A stretch of 64,000 nt of DNA. Source: Gigaspora rosea. Lineage: Eukaryota; Glomeromycota; Glomeromycetes; Diversisporales; Gigasporaceae. Where the stretch lies: the NCBI GenBank assembly GCA_003550325.1, contig QKWP01000032.1, forward strand, positions 645,812 to 709,811. Reading direction: 5' to 3'. Positions 10,720-21,125 of this stretch are shown piece after piece. The notes below the pieces were generated by a model. The model was not told the origin of the DNA. It searched no databases and saw nothing but the letters and a program-made list of their open reading frames with translations. The first letter of the stretch is position 1. Each line of letters opens with the position of its first letter. A program made the translations under genes and the position numbers.

Positions 10720-10810
10720 AGCACAACATATATACCAAACCAAAAGCACTAACCAAAAAATTTTTACTATGATGCTCAAATATAACCTCACATAGATTAT
10801 ACGGGGTTCT

Positions 10811-10818
10811 TTTTGATT
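10811..10818. repeat. Right 8-bp target-site duplication (TTTTGATT)
   Basis: Identical to 8726-8733 and directly abuts the GGGGTTCT end of the element. Confidence 0.9.
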
Positions 10819-10890
10819 GTTAACTTTAATATTTGTGCTACGTGATTGCATAGTAACCAAATTTTGTTTTTTTTTGCCTTATTTTTTTAC

Positions 10891-11126
10891 ATATCGGCGA
10901 TTTGGTTCAACTACAAAATCAACAAATCATGATTGAGGATTATCAAAGAAATTTCGTTTATAGTATGAATTTTCATAAAAACAGCCTTTTAACTAACCTT
11001 GTGTTTATAATTAAATACGTAGAAAATTATGGTGCTTATATATTTAATTATAAGCCAAATATGTGTTAAAAAGCTCAGTTTTTTAAAAATTTGCTTCCAA
11101 GTTTATCCTTGATGTTGTCAACACAT
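10891..11126. other. Short spacer before the LTR element
   Basis: A 60-codon plus-strand stretch (about 10888-11067, containing MIEDYQRNFVYSMNFHKN) is open up to TAA and has protein-like composition. It is too short and unrecognised to call a gene. Confidence 0.3.
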
Positions 11127-11953
11127 TGTTAGACCTAGAAAAACGTATGAAACGTACAATGGCGGTAACTCTTGATCCCGTGATCCAATTTTAACGAAAC
11201 AACTACCATCGTAACCTCCTCGATGAGACCTTTCGAATGGTACCAAAACCATCTCGATCAGACCGTTCTAGCCCAAGCTAGTCATAACTGAATGATTGGT
11301 CTTTACAAAACGTCCTACTGCGCCCAAATCTTATTGGATGATCAATACTGCACCACCCATGACACTGAAATATCAGACATTTCGAGTAATCCTAGACATT
11401 TCAGTTAATCACAGATATGTCTGACATTCTGGACATTTTAGACATTTGGGACATAACAGTTTTGACAAATATAATTAACATATCTAATATAGCTAATATT
11501 TAGGATATATATAACATATTTATTATCTTTATTATATTCATTATAGCCATTATATTTAGCATTAGCATATATCAAATCTATCGATTATATAGATTTCTTT
11601 ATTTCTTATTGTATTTATTTATATTGGACAAACATGTATAAATACTCAAAGTTTTTCCTTTGCTAAAAAGCAGAGTGAAGAATCTCTAGTTTATTGAATA
11701 AAATAGTAGTGAAGTAGTGTGTCTTCACTGAAATACAATTGATACAATTCTTAGTATCCTCATATACTATTAATTGTGGCCTTTTTCGTAATTGCAAATT
11801 CCCCAAGCCTCTTTACCAAATACTGCCCAAATAACAGTATCCCTTCCGACTCTTGCATACTACAGTAATTAGTGTGAATTACATAAAGTGTCTCCTTGCA
11901 TTAGTCGCTCTGTCTCTAGCATTTCTCTAAAGAGGTAGAAATCTAGGTTGACA
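11127..11953 (+). repeat. 5' LTR
   Basis: Begins TGTTAGACCTAG and ends AGGTTGACA. It carries a TATAAATA box at 11637-11644 and AATAAA at 11697-11702. It contains repeated GACATTT words (11388-11455) and, relative to the 3' LTR, an extra ~19-bp duplication of that motif. Confidence 0.92.
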
Positions 11954-11958
11954 AATCG

Positions 11959-11976
11959 GTGGTGACTGTAAGATTC
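11959..11976 (+). promoter_or_regulatory. Candidate primer-binding site
   Basis: TGGTGACTGTAAGATTC begins a few bases after the 5' LTR. TGG at this spot is the usual complement of a tRNA 3' CCA end. The tRNA was not identified. Confidence 0.5.
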
Positions 11977-12187
11977 ACCAACTCCAAAAAAGAAAGAAAA
12001 CGTCAGTAAGAACCGTTTACAAATTGAAGCATCCTGAAACGAATTTTTTGAAGCTATATAAATGAAGAGCTTACGGAGCTTTTCTACTAAGCATATCATA
12101 GTAGAGAAACGCAACGCTAAAGCACTATAGCCGTCTGAACATTGGAAGGACTTAATCGTTTGAAGTGAAAGCATAAGTGTTTGCATT

Positions 12188-12756
12188 GTGACAAACAGCT
12201 TCAAACAAGATAGAACACTAGTGAATGAATTTGATTTTGGAAAGTACTTATCTAAGATAGTTCAACATCAATTCCTACATATATACCAGCTTCTTATTGA
12301 ACAGAAAAAGGATTCTTGTGAAATTTGTTACCCTTTTACTATTGCTATATCTATACCCTTTCAAAATTTTGCTAGTTGGTATAAGAAAACATTTCCTGTT
12401 GTTAATTTTACTAGAAAATCATTAGAATATTTTAATACCCTTAAAAACATTTACAAAGAATTTAACTTACTTCAACATAAGAATACTATCTTTAAGTTAA
12501 TTTATAGTATTAGATATCAAAGTTCACCTGGCAATATAATTGATATTATTCATCTTATTGCGTTTACAGCTATATATTCTAATTTTTTGAAAAGAACTCT
12601 TTAAATTTAACTGATGAAGAGCTTGCTGATAGGGAACCTATTGAGGACATTTTTAAACAAATTACTCCTGGAACTCCCTATTTCCTATTTGTATCAACTT
12701 TAGTTCATAACCCACTTTCTGAATTATCTTATTTTGGTGTTAATCTTCTACTTTAA
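12188..12756 (+). pseudogene. Extra reading frame upstream of gag in the Ty3 element
   Basis: An open frame of about 139 codons (hydrophobic-aromatic, with FDFGKYLSKIVQHQF and YNFLKRTL-like ends) shifts at a T run near 12590. It then continues as NLTDEELADREPIEDIF to a TAA at 12756. The open start codon is GTG, so the true start is upstream or lost. Position between LTR and gag is unusual for Ty3/gypsy. No homology is recognised. It could be a 5' gag extension or an accessory protein. Confidence 0.5.
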
Positions 12757-12824
12757 ATCTTACCTTCAATTTCTCCTTACCCAAACCAAAGCCTATTATA
12801 AAACTGTTAGTAAAAACATTAACA

Positions 12825-13680
12825 ATGGCATCCAATGATAAAATTTTAAACTATCTTAAGGCCAATACCACTGGCTCTATCCTACTTAGAATTGAACCTT
12901 TTTTTGGGGATAGGACACAAGACCACTATACCTGGATTGAGAGCTTTGAAAAAAGCTACATCAGCAAACAAATGGAATGCTATGCGAAAAAGAGAAGTTT
13001 TACCTGCTTTCTTACATGGAGTGGCCGTTGAGTGGCAAGAAGCATTCTATGGTACTCAAACCACCACTAGTGGTCCCAATTGGAATTATCTGTAGAAAGC
13101 TATTACTAATGATTTCAAGGAGACATTTTGTACCCAACGTTGGAAAAACAAGTGGCTAAAAGAATTGGATACCATTAAACAAGGATCTGACGAACCTGTG
13201 GAAGCCTACTATAGCAGATTCAATCGCTTAATTAAAAGAAGTGAAATTACCGATGGTGCTAGGAATTTATTTTATTTCAAGAAAGGATTACGCGCAGAAT
13301 TGTTCTCCATGCTTTCTATGTATGCTCCAACTGACTTAGCGAGGTTCCGCACTCTGATACAAAACTATGAACAGAACAAAGATTTCGCAACTAATGCTCA
13401 ACCTGAAAAAGTCAATCTAGCTGGCTTTGAAAAGGATATTGAAAATTTGACCAAACAAATGCAACAAATGACTATCAACTATGCCACTATTGCATCTGCT
13501 CTATCTGCTCAAACTGAGACTACCAAGTCTCCCAGATTTCAATTAACTACTCAATTTAGGCCAAACTGGAGCCAAGCTTACCAACCCAGAAAAACCAATT
13601 ATAATTGCTATGCGTGTGGAGAATATGGACATGCTGCTAAAGATTGTATGTCAGAAAGGAAAACCACTTATGAACAATGA
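12825..13680 (+). pseudogene. gag: Ty3/gypsy Gag with zinc knuckle
   Basis: Starts at ATG (MASNDKILNYLK). After a frame change near 12900-13030 it continues through a Gag capsid-like core (WLKELDTIKQGSDEPVEAYY) to the CCHC knuckle CYACGEYGHAAKDC at about 13607-13648. The knuckle binds the RNA genome during particle assembly. A TAG at about 13096 and a frame shift break it; it ends at TGA 13678. The cysteines and histidine of the knuckle are all present. Confidence 0.85.
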
Positions 13681-13686
13681 AACCAA

Positions 13687-14503
13687 ATGAATAAATCTCA
13701 CTTCGTAAAAAGAAGAAATATTAATATGGTTGAAGTTAAAGATGATGATGACTACTGGGAGGATGAAGTATATGTTACCCACCCATCTCGAGTTTCTCCC
13801 TATAGCACCAACCGTAAGGAACAAAAGGAAAAGCAAAGATTATCTGAATCTAAAAAAGAGTTGTACCTACGTAACAGGACTGTTACTCCCTCACAAAACT
13901 TCAATTCTGAACCTGAACCTATCGAAATTGATACTCTAATCAAAATTGCAAAGCCTACAAAATGAACTCCTGTTAAACGATTACTATCTGTTATTGATGA
14001 GCTTGAACCTTATAATATTATCAATGATATTCTGAATACCAAAGTTAGTATGACCATTGGTCAAGCACTTCAATTACCTACCCAACAGAAAAATTTGGCC
14101 CAGGCCCTAAAGCGAAGAACTACAACTACTGAAGCTAACCATGTTGAGCCTGAAAGAAATTGGAAAACTGTGGCAATGAGATGTCATGTATGAATCAAAG
14201 GGAACCCTATTGTAGCTATACTTGATTCTGGTGCTGCAGTAAGCATTATTACCAGAAAACTAATGGAAAAATTGAGACTACAACCTGACTGGGACTCCAA
14301 AACTATTGTAATCACGGCAAATGGAAACAGAGCAAAAGCTCTAGGAATCATTGACAATGTTAAAATCGCCTTACAAGATATTGCTATCCCTATCAATCTA
14401 CAAGTGATCGAATCATCTGATGAAACCCTTCTATTGGAAACTGATTGGTTTAATAAATCTTGAGCTAAACTTGACTTTGGTGCTCATACCTTACATATTT
14501 GAT
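13687..14503 (+). pseudogene. pol: Ty3/gypsy aspartic protease region
   Basis: The retroviral-type protease signature LDSGAAVSIIT lies at 14221-14253 with the catalytic Asp at 14224-14226. A LLLETDWF motif near 14428-14451 matches the conserved end of this domain. In-frame TGA stops occur at 13963, 14191, 14461 and 14500. The preceding ~160 residues form an acidic linker (DDDDYWEDEVYV). Protease normally cleaves the Gag-Pol polyprotein. Confidence 0.8.
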
Positions 14504-14600
14504 ACCTTGGGAAACAAGCAACTATTAATACACTCATGTCACTACCTCGAAACCAACTAACATTAATGATGAGTTTGAGGATGACGAATGGATTGAGGAA

Positions 14601-15650
14601 TTGGAAAATGAAAAGAAAGAAACCTTCATGTCTGAAGAAGCCTATCTTTCTGACGACAGTTCTACTACTTCCGTTAATTACTTTTCTGAAAAGGAACTAT
14701 ATGAAAACCCTTGGGAAGATCTTATTCAAGAAAAGAATCCTGCTACTTATCTAACTGGAGTTATGACTATTAAAATTCAAGAAGACCCTATCGTCCCTAA
14801 TATGAGTGAAAACCTAACCAATAGTGAAACTACAAAAGCAAGAGAAACCTTAATGAACAACTGGAATATATTTGTACAAAATATATCTGAAGAAGGACAA
14901 ACCATGGAGTCAGGACAAACCAATATTGTCTGTCACCAGATTGATACTAGTAAGGCTAGGCCCATTAAGCAAAGAGCATACTGAGTTGCTCCTGATGAAC
15001 AAGCTTTTCTCGAAAATGAAATTCACGCTATGGAACATTGAGGAGTCATTCGAGAGTCTGTTAGCCCTTGGTCTTCTCCTGTCGTACTTGTACCTAATAA
15101 AGGGAGGAAAGAAAAGAATCTGTATCGATTACAGAAAACTTAATGTCATCACTGAGAAGGATATTTATCCTTTACCAAATATTGATGAAATATTATCTGT
15201 ATTTGAAGGAGCCCAATGGTTTACAGGTCTTGATCTAGCAAGCGGCTATTGGCAAGTAGCTGTGCAAGAAGAAGACAAAAAGAAAACTGCATTTATCACT
15301 AAATTTGGGACCTACAAGTTTAATGTTATGCCCTTTGGACTCTGTAACGCCACTGCCACCTTTTAAAGATTGATAGATCAATTACTATATCCTTTCAAAA
15401 ATCAATTTGTTGTCATCAATTTGGATAACATTACTATTTATTCAAGAACTTTTGAAGATCATATTTACCATCTACAAACCATTTTCAATGTGCTAAGAGA
15501 AGCAAACCTAAAACCCAACTTAGAAAAATGCTTCTTTTTCCTAGAACAGATTAAATTTTTAGAACATATTGTAAGCAGGGAGAAATCTCACCAGATGAAG
15601 GAAAAATTGAGAAAATCAAAAACTTTCCTATCCCTACTACTGTGTGCCAG
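14601..15650 (+). pseudogene. pol: Ty3/gypsy reverse transcriptase, catalytic motif changed
   Basis: The segment includes SPWSSPVVLVP, then ICIDYRKLN (about 15118-15144), GLDLASGYWQV, and MPFGLCNATATF before a TAA at 15364. The active-site box reads INLDNITIY at about 15415-15441, where the family has a YxDD; the second catalytic Asp (15427-15429) is Asn. TGAs at 14982 and 15039 lie at usual Arg positions, and a frame change occurs near 15100. The enzyme is inactive by several independent lesions. Confidence 0.85.
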
Positions 15651-16215
15651 ATAAGAAGCTTCCTAGGATTAGCATCTTATTATAAAAATTCATTAAGGGA
15701 TTTTCTAGAATTGCCAAACCATTGAACTAGCTATTACAAAAAGACAAACCTTATATTTGGACTACTGACCAAAATGAAGCCTTCCATACTCTAAAAGAAT
15801 ATTTAATTTCTGCACCAATCCTTCGCTATTCTGACTTCCAAGAACCCTTCTATATTCATACTGATGCTTCTAATTCAGGACTGGGAGCAGTTCTTGCTCA
15901 AATAGATATTAATAAAAGAGAATATGTGGTTGCTTACGCTAGCAGAAGTTTTGACTAAAGCCGTGTGTAACTACTCAACCACTGAGTTAGAATGCCTTGC
16001 AGTCATATGGGCTGTTGAGCATTTCCACCAATACCTTAGAGCCAAGCTGTTTTATTTGGTGACTGATCATGCAGCTCTAAAATGGTTGAGAACTACTGCC
16101 TTGAAAGGAAAATGCGCTCATTGGATTATGAGGCTTGAGCCTTATAACTTTACTATTATACATCGCTCTGGAAGAAAGCATACTAATGCTGATACACTTT
16201 CTCATATGTATGAGG
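15650..16215 (+). pseudogene. pol: Ty3/gypsy RT connection and RNase H
   Basis: CQIRSFLGLASYY near 15640-15680 is the connection segment. RNase H follows: YIHTDASNSGLGAVLAQ (first Asp, about 15850-15900), TTELECLAV (Glu, about 15980), VTDHAALKWL (Asp, about 16060) and NADTLSHM (about 16190). A TAA near 15956 and a two-base insertion after it break the frame. The four acidic residues are present. Confidence 0.8.
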
Positions 16216-17890
16216 AAGATATTAATATGATGGAAATTAAAAAAGAAGAAAACTTACCTTCAGAACAAGAAGCTTTCAAGCTGCAATGCAGAGGAATCTT
16301 GTTACTTCAAAATAAGATGCAATGCCAATAGAAAGTACAAGCTCTTGGAGACCTTACTACTCTCACCATTTGAAAAAGCGAATTACTCACTGTGAAGCCA
16401 ACTTTCTTGAAGATTACATCCAAAACCAAGTATGGAAAACAATGAACCCCAACTCCCTCTAGTTGCTGAATATAATTTGGAACCATGTCAGAACTTCCAA
16501 TGTACTTCTACTGGGTTTACCTTTGACAACATTCCAAAGTATAATTGGAGCTATGTTGAGTTCTTTAGTACAAAATTTGGAACTAAAGAAAAGGGAAAGA
16601 GTAGATTTATACTTAACTGGTGTGGACCAGACGCACAATGTTGGTACAAGAACTTTTTATATAGATCAAAAAGTTGGTATAAGCAATACTATACTGACTG
16701 TCGAATTTGGAATGCTCTAAAGCAAATACCTATTTGAAGATTAGCTATTTGCTATGAAGAAACCTCTATACAAGAAGAAACTGAACCTATGGAATTATTT
16801 AGTGTCTTAATAAAAGAACCACACAAAAATGAAATCTATCTTACTACTGAGGACTTCTTTTCTGAAGATTCTTGGAGTGATATTGAGTCTCTTACAGAAG
16901 AAGTAGCCTACCCAATGACCTATAACCTGCCCATGGAAGAGATAGAATTACTCTGCCAATATGAAGTATATAAGGCGGATACTGTTACTTTCTTTAATCA
17001 ATGAAGTCATATAGAATTCAATTACATGATGAATACTCTCAAAGTGGATTATACAAGTGAATTTGAGAAATATGAAGGAGCTCGAAAATGGAGACAAAAA
17101 TATGATTAAGAAGAAAGGCAGAATGAATCAGAACTCAAAGAAAAAGCATCCAAGGTTCAAACGGAATAGAATTTAACAATTGTCAAATGGACATTACACG
17201 ATGAACTATTACCCACCCTTCTCGAAAGCATTTGACCCTATGAACAAATGACTTTTTCATCTAAAGGAATACAATATGATAACCAGTTCTGTACCTGGTA
17301 TTATATTGAATGTATTAGTGAGTGATTTCATACCAAATATAGTAGAAAAAGCCTTACTAGAGATTGGAAAGGACCTACCGCCCAGTGCTGGTATGGAAAT
17401 AAACTTTACAGTCCTTGTGACAAATGCCCTCTTTGTCATATTGAACTACGACTCTGGGTAACGATCAAAAGCTATCCTATTGCGGAAGTAGTCAAGAGCT
17501 ATTGGTCAACCCCAAATGAAGAAGAAGATATGGTCCTAACAGAAGGATCAGCTGTATTTAATGACTAGTGCCATTATACTAACAATTGGCCTATAGAAGA
17601 AACAATGCCTGCAAGTGAGAATTGGCCTGAACTGGCTACAAATTCTGAAACAGCCACATGGAACCCATCTGATACATATAACTGGGAAACTTCAATGAAT
17701 GAGCCAGTACTTCTGAATACTACTGTAGAATCTTTGCCCCTATCGACCAACCCAATTCCTTGGTAGTTACCCCCACTAGAAACTCCTAGTGAAGCCTATC
17801 TGCTTGAACATAATAATTATTCTGAATATTACCTTTGCAATGTTACTTGGTGGAAAGTTATAAACCCCACCACTTACTACCAATAATTTT
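16216..17890 (+). pseudogene. Trp/Cys-rich insertion between RNase H and integrase, with a repeated motif
   Basis: About 1.6 kb of broken but protein-like frame lies where most Ty3/gypsy elements pass directly to integrase. Two related motifs occur: GPDAQCWYKNFLY (16624-16662) and GPTAQCWYGNKLYSPCDKC (17371-17427), the second followed by PLC, giving a zinc-type cysteine cluster. The spacer is acidic and Trp-rich (SWSDIESLTEEV and NWPIEETMPASENWPE). TGAs at 16735 and 17002 and TAA/TAG codons interrupt it. I do not recognise the domain. It could be an accessory or structural domain duplicated within the polyprotein. Confidence 0.6.
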
Positions 17891-18059
17891 TTTAGTTATA
17901 GTATTAAATCCGACATTAAAACACAATCCAGTCTAGATAGTCGGTGTCCTAGCATTTGTTAATTTATTTAGTTAGTTATTTAGTATAGTTATTTTTTTAT
18001 CATAGATAGAATTCATTACCAACATTTAAAACATTATTTAGAAACTGACCAAACCCTGA

Positions 18060-19202
18060 TAATTTTAGCCCTATTCAAAAGACCAAGTTGATTTCAAAAA
18101 GCAATTATTATATAATTGTTAATGATCAACTTTATAAAAGAGATAGAAGAAACAAGTAAAATCTTTTAAGAGTGATCCAACAACATGAAGTAGAACCTAT
18201 TCTCTACTTAATGCATAACCACCCAATTGGAGCACATTTAGGAACTGACAAAATGTTCGATAAAATTTAAAACAATTATTATTGGCCTCAAATGTTTGAA
18301 CATATTAAAAATTATATTCAATCTTGTGATGATTGTCAAAAAAGAGAAAAATATCGCACTCCTGGACCTTTGAAACCCATACCTGTAGAAGCCTTTTTTC
18401 ATCAAATTGGGATTGATTATGTGGGACCCCTTCCAGAAACCACTAGGAAAAATAAGTTCATTATAGTAGCTACTGACTATTTAACTAAATGGCCAGAAGC
18501 GAAAGTTGTACCAGCTGCAAATGCACAAGAAGCAGCCAATTTTATTTATGAGGATATCATTGATAGAGGAAGACACTTTCTAAATGAACTTGTACATACC
18601 TTGGTACAACGATTCCAGATTAAACATCTCTTGTCTATATCCTACCATCCACAAACAAATGGACTCGTCAAACGATTTAATAGAACACTCTGTGAATCTT
18701 TAGCAAAACTTGTCACCAAAGACCAAGAATGGGATATCTTAATTCCCTCAGTATTGTTTGCCTACCGTACTGCAAAACAGGCAACTACCAAGTTTATTCC
18801 CTTCTATTTGACCTATGGAAGAGAGGCCAAGTTTCCTATTTTCATAAAAGAAACAATACTTGAAGAAAACATGCTAGACAGGTTATTTGGATAGTTGAAG
18901 AACTACCTAAAGCACATGCAAAAGCAAAAAGGAACATTACCCAAGTCCAACAAAAACAAAAATTTTATTGGAATAAAAAGCACAAAAAAGTTCGGTGAAT
19001 TTTTCAAGAAAATGAAATGGTTTTGTTGTATGATACAGCAAGGGATAAATAGTATACAGGGAAATTACTACCAAAATGGCTGGAACCCTATTTTATACAC
19101 AAAAGAGTCGCCCCTAATGTGTATCAGTTATGCAAAATGGATGGACAAATTGTAGATACACCCTATAATGTATATCTACTAAAAAAGTATTATCACCGTT
19201 AA
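18060..19202 (+). pseudogene. pol: Ty3/gypsy integrase, catalytic Glu replaced
   Basis: The N-terminal zinc domain shows HNHPIGAHLG and CDDCQ (about 18210-18340). The core has GIDYVGPLP (first Asp), ATDYLTKWPEA, DRGRHFLNE (second Asp) and YHPQTNGLVKRFNRT (about 18640-18690). At the catalytic Glu position the codon is AAA, Lys (18670-18672). The C-terminal part shifts frame near 18900 but runs on to KYYHR and TAA at about 19200. Integrase inserts the cDNA into the genome; this copy cannot. Confidence 0.88.
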
Positions 19203-19289
19203 TCGTGGCAGCCACATGTGGTAATACAACAATAATACTGCAATATAAGGCGCCCTACCCCCTATTCCCACGCCTTTACCTTTGCAAAC

Positions 19290-19717
19290 ATGTCAGATCG
19301 ATTTCAGACTGTATTTGTGGATATATTGCAGACTGAACCTCAAGTTGTTCCCACTATACCACATCCTAGTAACTCTAGTATGTTATTAATGACTAGAGTG
19401 ACAAAAACATATACCAAACTCCTAAGTGTGGGATCTAGTAGAAGGAAAAGACAATTGGTATATGCATATTATCTAGAAGAACTATTACAGGAGGAACCAG
19501 AAACTCCTGAGGAGCTAAGAGCATGCAGAAGAAGGATTACTGCATATTAAAATAAGGCAGCTATTAGAACTTATAATATTTTTAAAGACTTTGGAGTGGA
19601 CCAACTTCAAAGAACTACAAAAACAACTCTCAGGATTATTAAAGAACTTCCTGAAGCAGATTATCAAGCCCTTGTTGACTGAGATTCACAGGAGCTCATA
19701 ACTAAGTGGAGGAGAGT
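19290..19717 (+). pseudogene. Extra reading frame downstream of pol in the Ty3 element
   Basis: A clean ATG opens MSDRFQTVFVDILQTE and runs 86 codons to a TAA at 19548. The same frame continues as KAAIRTYNIFKDFGVDQLQ, passes a TGA at 19680 and reaches the 3' LTR (KWRRVVRSR). Total about 145 residues, charged, with a Lys/Arg cluster SSRRKRQ. No signal peptide or membrane segment is evident, so it does not look like an envelope. The family is not recognised. The position suggests an accessory ORF. Confidence 0.5.
19706..19717 (+). promoter_or_regulatory. Polypurine tract before the 3' LTR
   Basis: GTGGAGGAGAGT abuts the TGTTAG start of the 3' LTR, the normal position of the plus-strand primer. 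Confidence 0.65.
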
Positions 19718-20522
19718 TGTTAGATCTAGAAAAATGTATAAAACGTACAATGGTGATAACTCTTGACTCCATGATCCAATTTTAACGAAACTATCACCAT
19801 CGTAACCGCCTCAATGAGCCCTTTCAAATGGTACTAAAATCATCTCGATTTGACCATTCTAGCCCAAGCTAGTCAAAACTGAATGATTGGTCTTTACAAA
19901 ACGTCCTACTGCGCCCAAATCTTATTGGACGATCAATACTGCGCCACCTGTGACACTGAAATATCAGACATTTCAGTTAATCACAGATATGTCTGACATT
20001 CTGGACATTTTGGACATTTGGGACATAACAGTTTTAACAAATATAATTAACATATCTAATATAGCTGATATTTAGGATATATGTAACTATTTATTATCTT
20101 TATTATATTCATAATAGCCATTATATTTAGCATTAGTATATATCAAATCTATCGATTATATAGATTTCTTTATTTCTTATTGTATTTATTTATATTGGAC
20201 AAACATATATAAATACTCAAGGTTTTCCTTTGCTAAAAAGCAGAGTGAAAAATCACTGGTTTATTGAATAAAATAGTAGTGAAGTAGTGTGTCTTCACTG
20301 AAATACAATTGAAACAATTCTTAGTATCCTCATATACTATTAATTGTGGCCTCTTTTGTAATTGCAAATCCCCAAGCCTCTTTACAAAATACTGCCCAAA
20401 TAATAGTATCCCTTCTGACTTTTGCATACTACAGTAATTAGTGTGAATTACATAAAGTGTCTCCCTGCATTAGTCACTCTGTCTCTAGCATTTCTCTAAA
20501 GAGGTAGAAATCTAGGTTGACA
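19718..20522 (+). repeat. 3' LTR
   Basis: Begins TGTTAGATCTAG and is highly similar to the 5' LTR through AGGTTGACA. TATA-like ATATATAAATA lies at about 20206 and AATAAA at 20267-20272. Scattered differences from the 5' LTR show the insertion is not recent. Confidence 0.92.
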
Positions 20523-21125
20523 CTGGTATATTAAACCAGATTCTTCCAAATGTATCACATGCATGCAATGCTTTTACTATAAAGAATTTGTTAAATCGAT
20601 ACTGTATATGGTTAAGGTTGACTTGGTACTATTGCTAGAATTTGAATTGTGAGGCATTCTTGATTATAACTTGTTCACCGATATTTTAGTCAACATTTTT
20701 GATAATGGATTTTATGACCAACCAAAAGCGTTAAGGCATAATAACTAATCATATTGCTACATTAGTTTTAGCACACTGATTGATATAACCATTATTTTAT
20801 CGGTTAGTAGATCGACATAAAATTATGAACTAGAAAATTAGTAATTATCAAACATGAAATCTAGAAATCAATTATCCAAATCTTTAGTGGAATGTAATTG
20901 TTTCTTAGCATTTGCTAATATATTCATTATTTTTTATTAATATTATGAATATTTTTATCTATTGCGAAGCTATTGATTATTCTTGTACTTGTACTTGTTT
21001 TTGAACTTAAGACCATAATACAAACCGCTTTCAAATTCTAAAGCATTTGACAGTTGGCATATATTATATTTACTCAAAAGTTATAATAATTACTCGACCA
21101 TAATCATCTTACGTATTTCTGGACA
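20523..21125. repeat. Dispersed family R1, partial copy a
   Basis: Shares blocks with the other R1 copies (TATGGTTAAGGTTGA, CATCGATATTTTAGTC-like, TTAGTGGAATGTAATT, TTATCTATTGCGAAGC). It starts directly at the 3' LTR edge. Non-coding. Confidence 0.75.

Larger units (their letters stand above)
8734..10810 (-). mobile_element. 2,077-bp inverted-repeat transposon with 8-bp TSD and a mini-exon passenger gene
   Basis: The ends are AGGACCCC at 8734 and GGGGTTCT at 10810. They extend as an imperfect ~35-bp TIR sharing AATCTATGTGAGGT. The flanks are perfect 8-bp direct repeats TTTTGATT (8726-8733 and 10811-10818). An inner 107-bp inverted repeat (9196-9302 and 10613-10719) flanks a gene on the minus strand. 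No transposase was found, so it should move in trans. An 8-bp TSD suggests hAT or another 8-bp superfamily; the MITE at 37831-38129 has the same AGGACCC terminus and TSD length. Confidence 0.88.
8681..10890 (-). pseudogene. Duplicated coding unit I, split by a transposon
   Basis: The two ends of a third copy lie at 8681-8733 and 10811-10890 (minus-strand reading includes MQSRSTNIKVNN). They are separated by the 2,077-bp element. Removing the element and one TSD rejoins a sequence collinear with unit II. The copy ends abruptly at about 10890, so the 5' part of the gene is missing here. Confidence 0.65.
11127..20522 (+). mobile_element. Degenerate Ty3/gypsy LTR retrotransposon, ~9.4 kb
   Basis: Two direct LTRs (827 and 805 bp, TG...CA ends) bound gag, protease, RT, RNase H and integrase remnants in Ty3/gypsy order on the plus strand. 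A primer-binding candidate follows the 5' LTR and a polypurine tract precedes the 3' LTR. The coding region has many stops, mostly TGA, and several indels, so the copy is dead. Extra frames lie before gag and after pol, and a ~1.6-kb insertion separates RNase H from integrase. The 5-bp flanks (ACACAT before, CTGGT after) do not match, so the insertion site has decayed or recombined. Confidence 0.93.

Noticed and set aside
13678-17004. Reassignment of TGA to Trp (alternative code, or origin from a Mollicutes-like endosymbiont or mitochondrion)
   Set aside because: TGG is still used at conserved Trp positions and at least two TGA sites are normally Arg in this family. Decay of CGA explains the pattern more simply.
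11120-20530. Target-site duplication for the Ty3 element
   Set aside because: The five or six bases outside the two LTRs do not match, so none was annotated.
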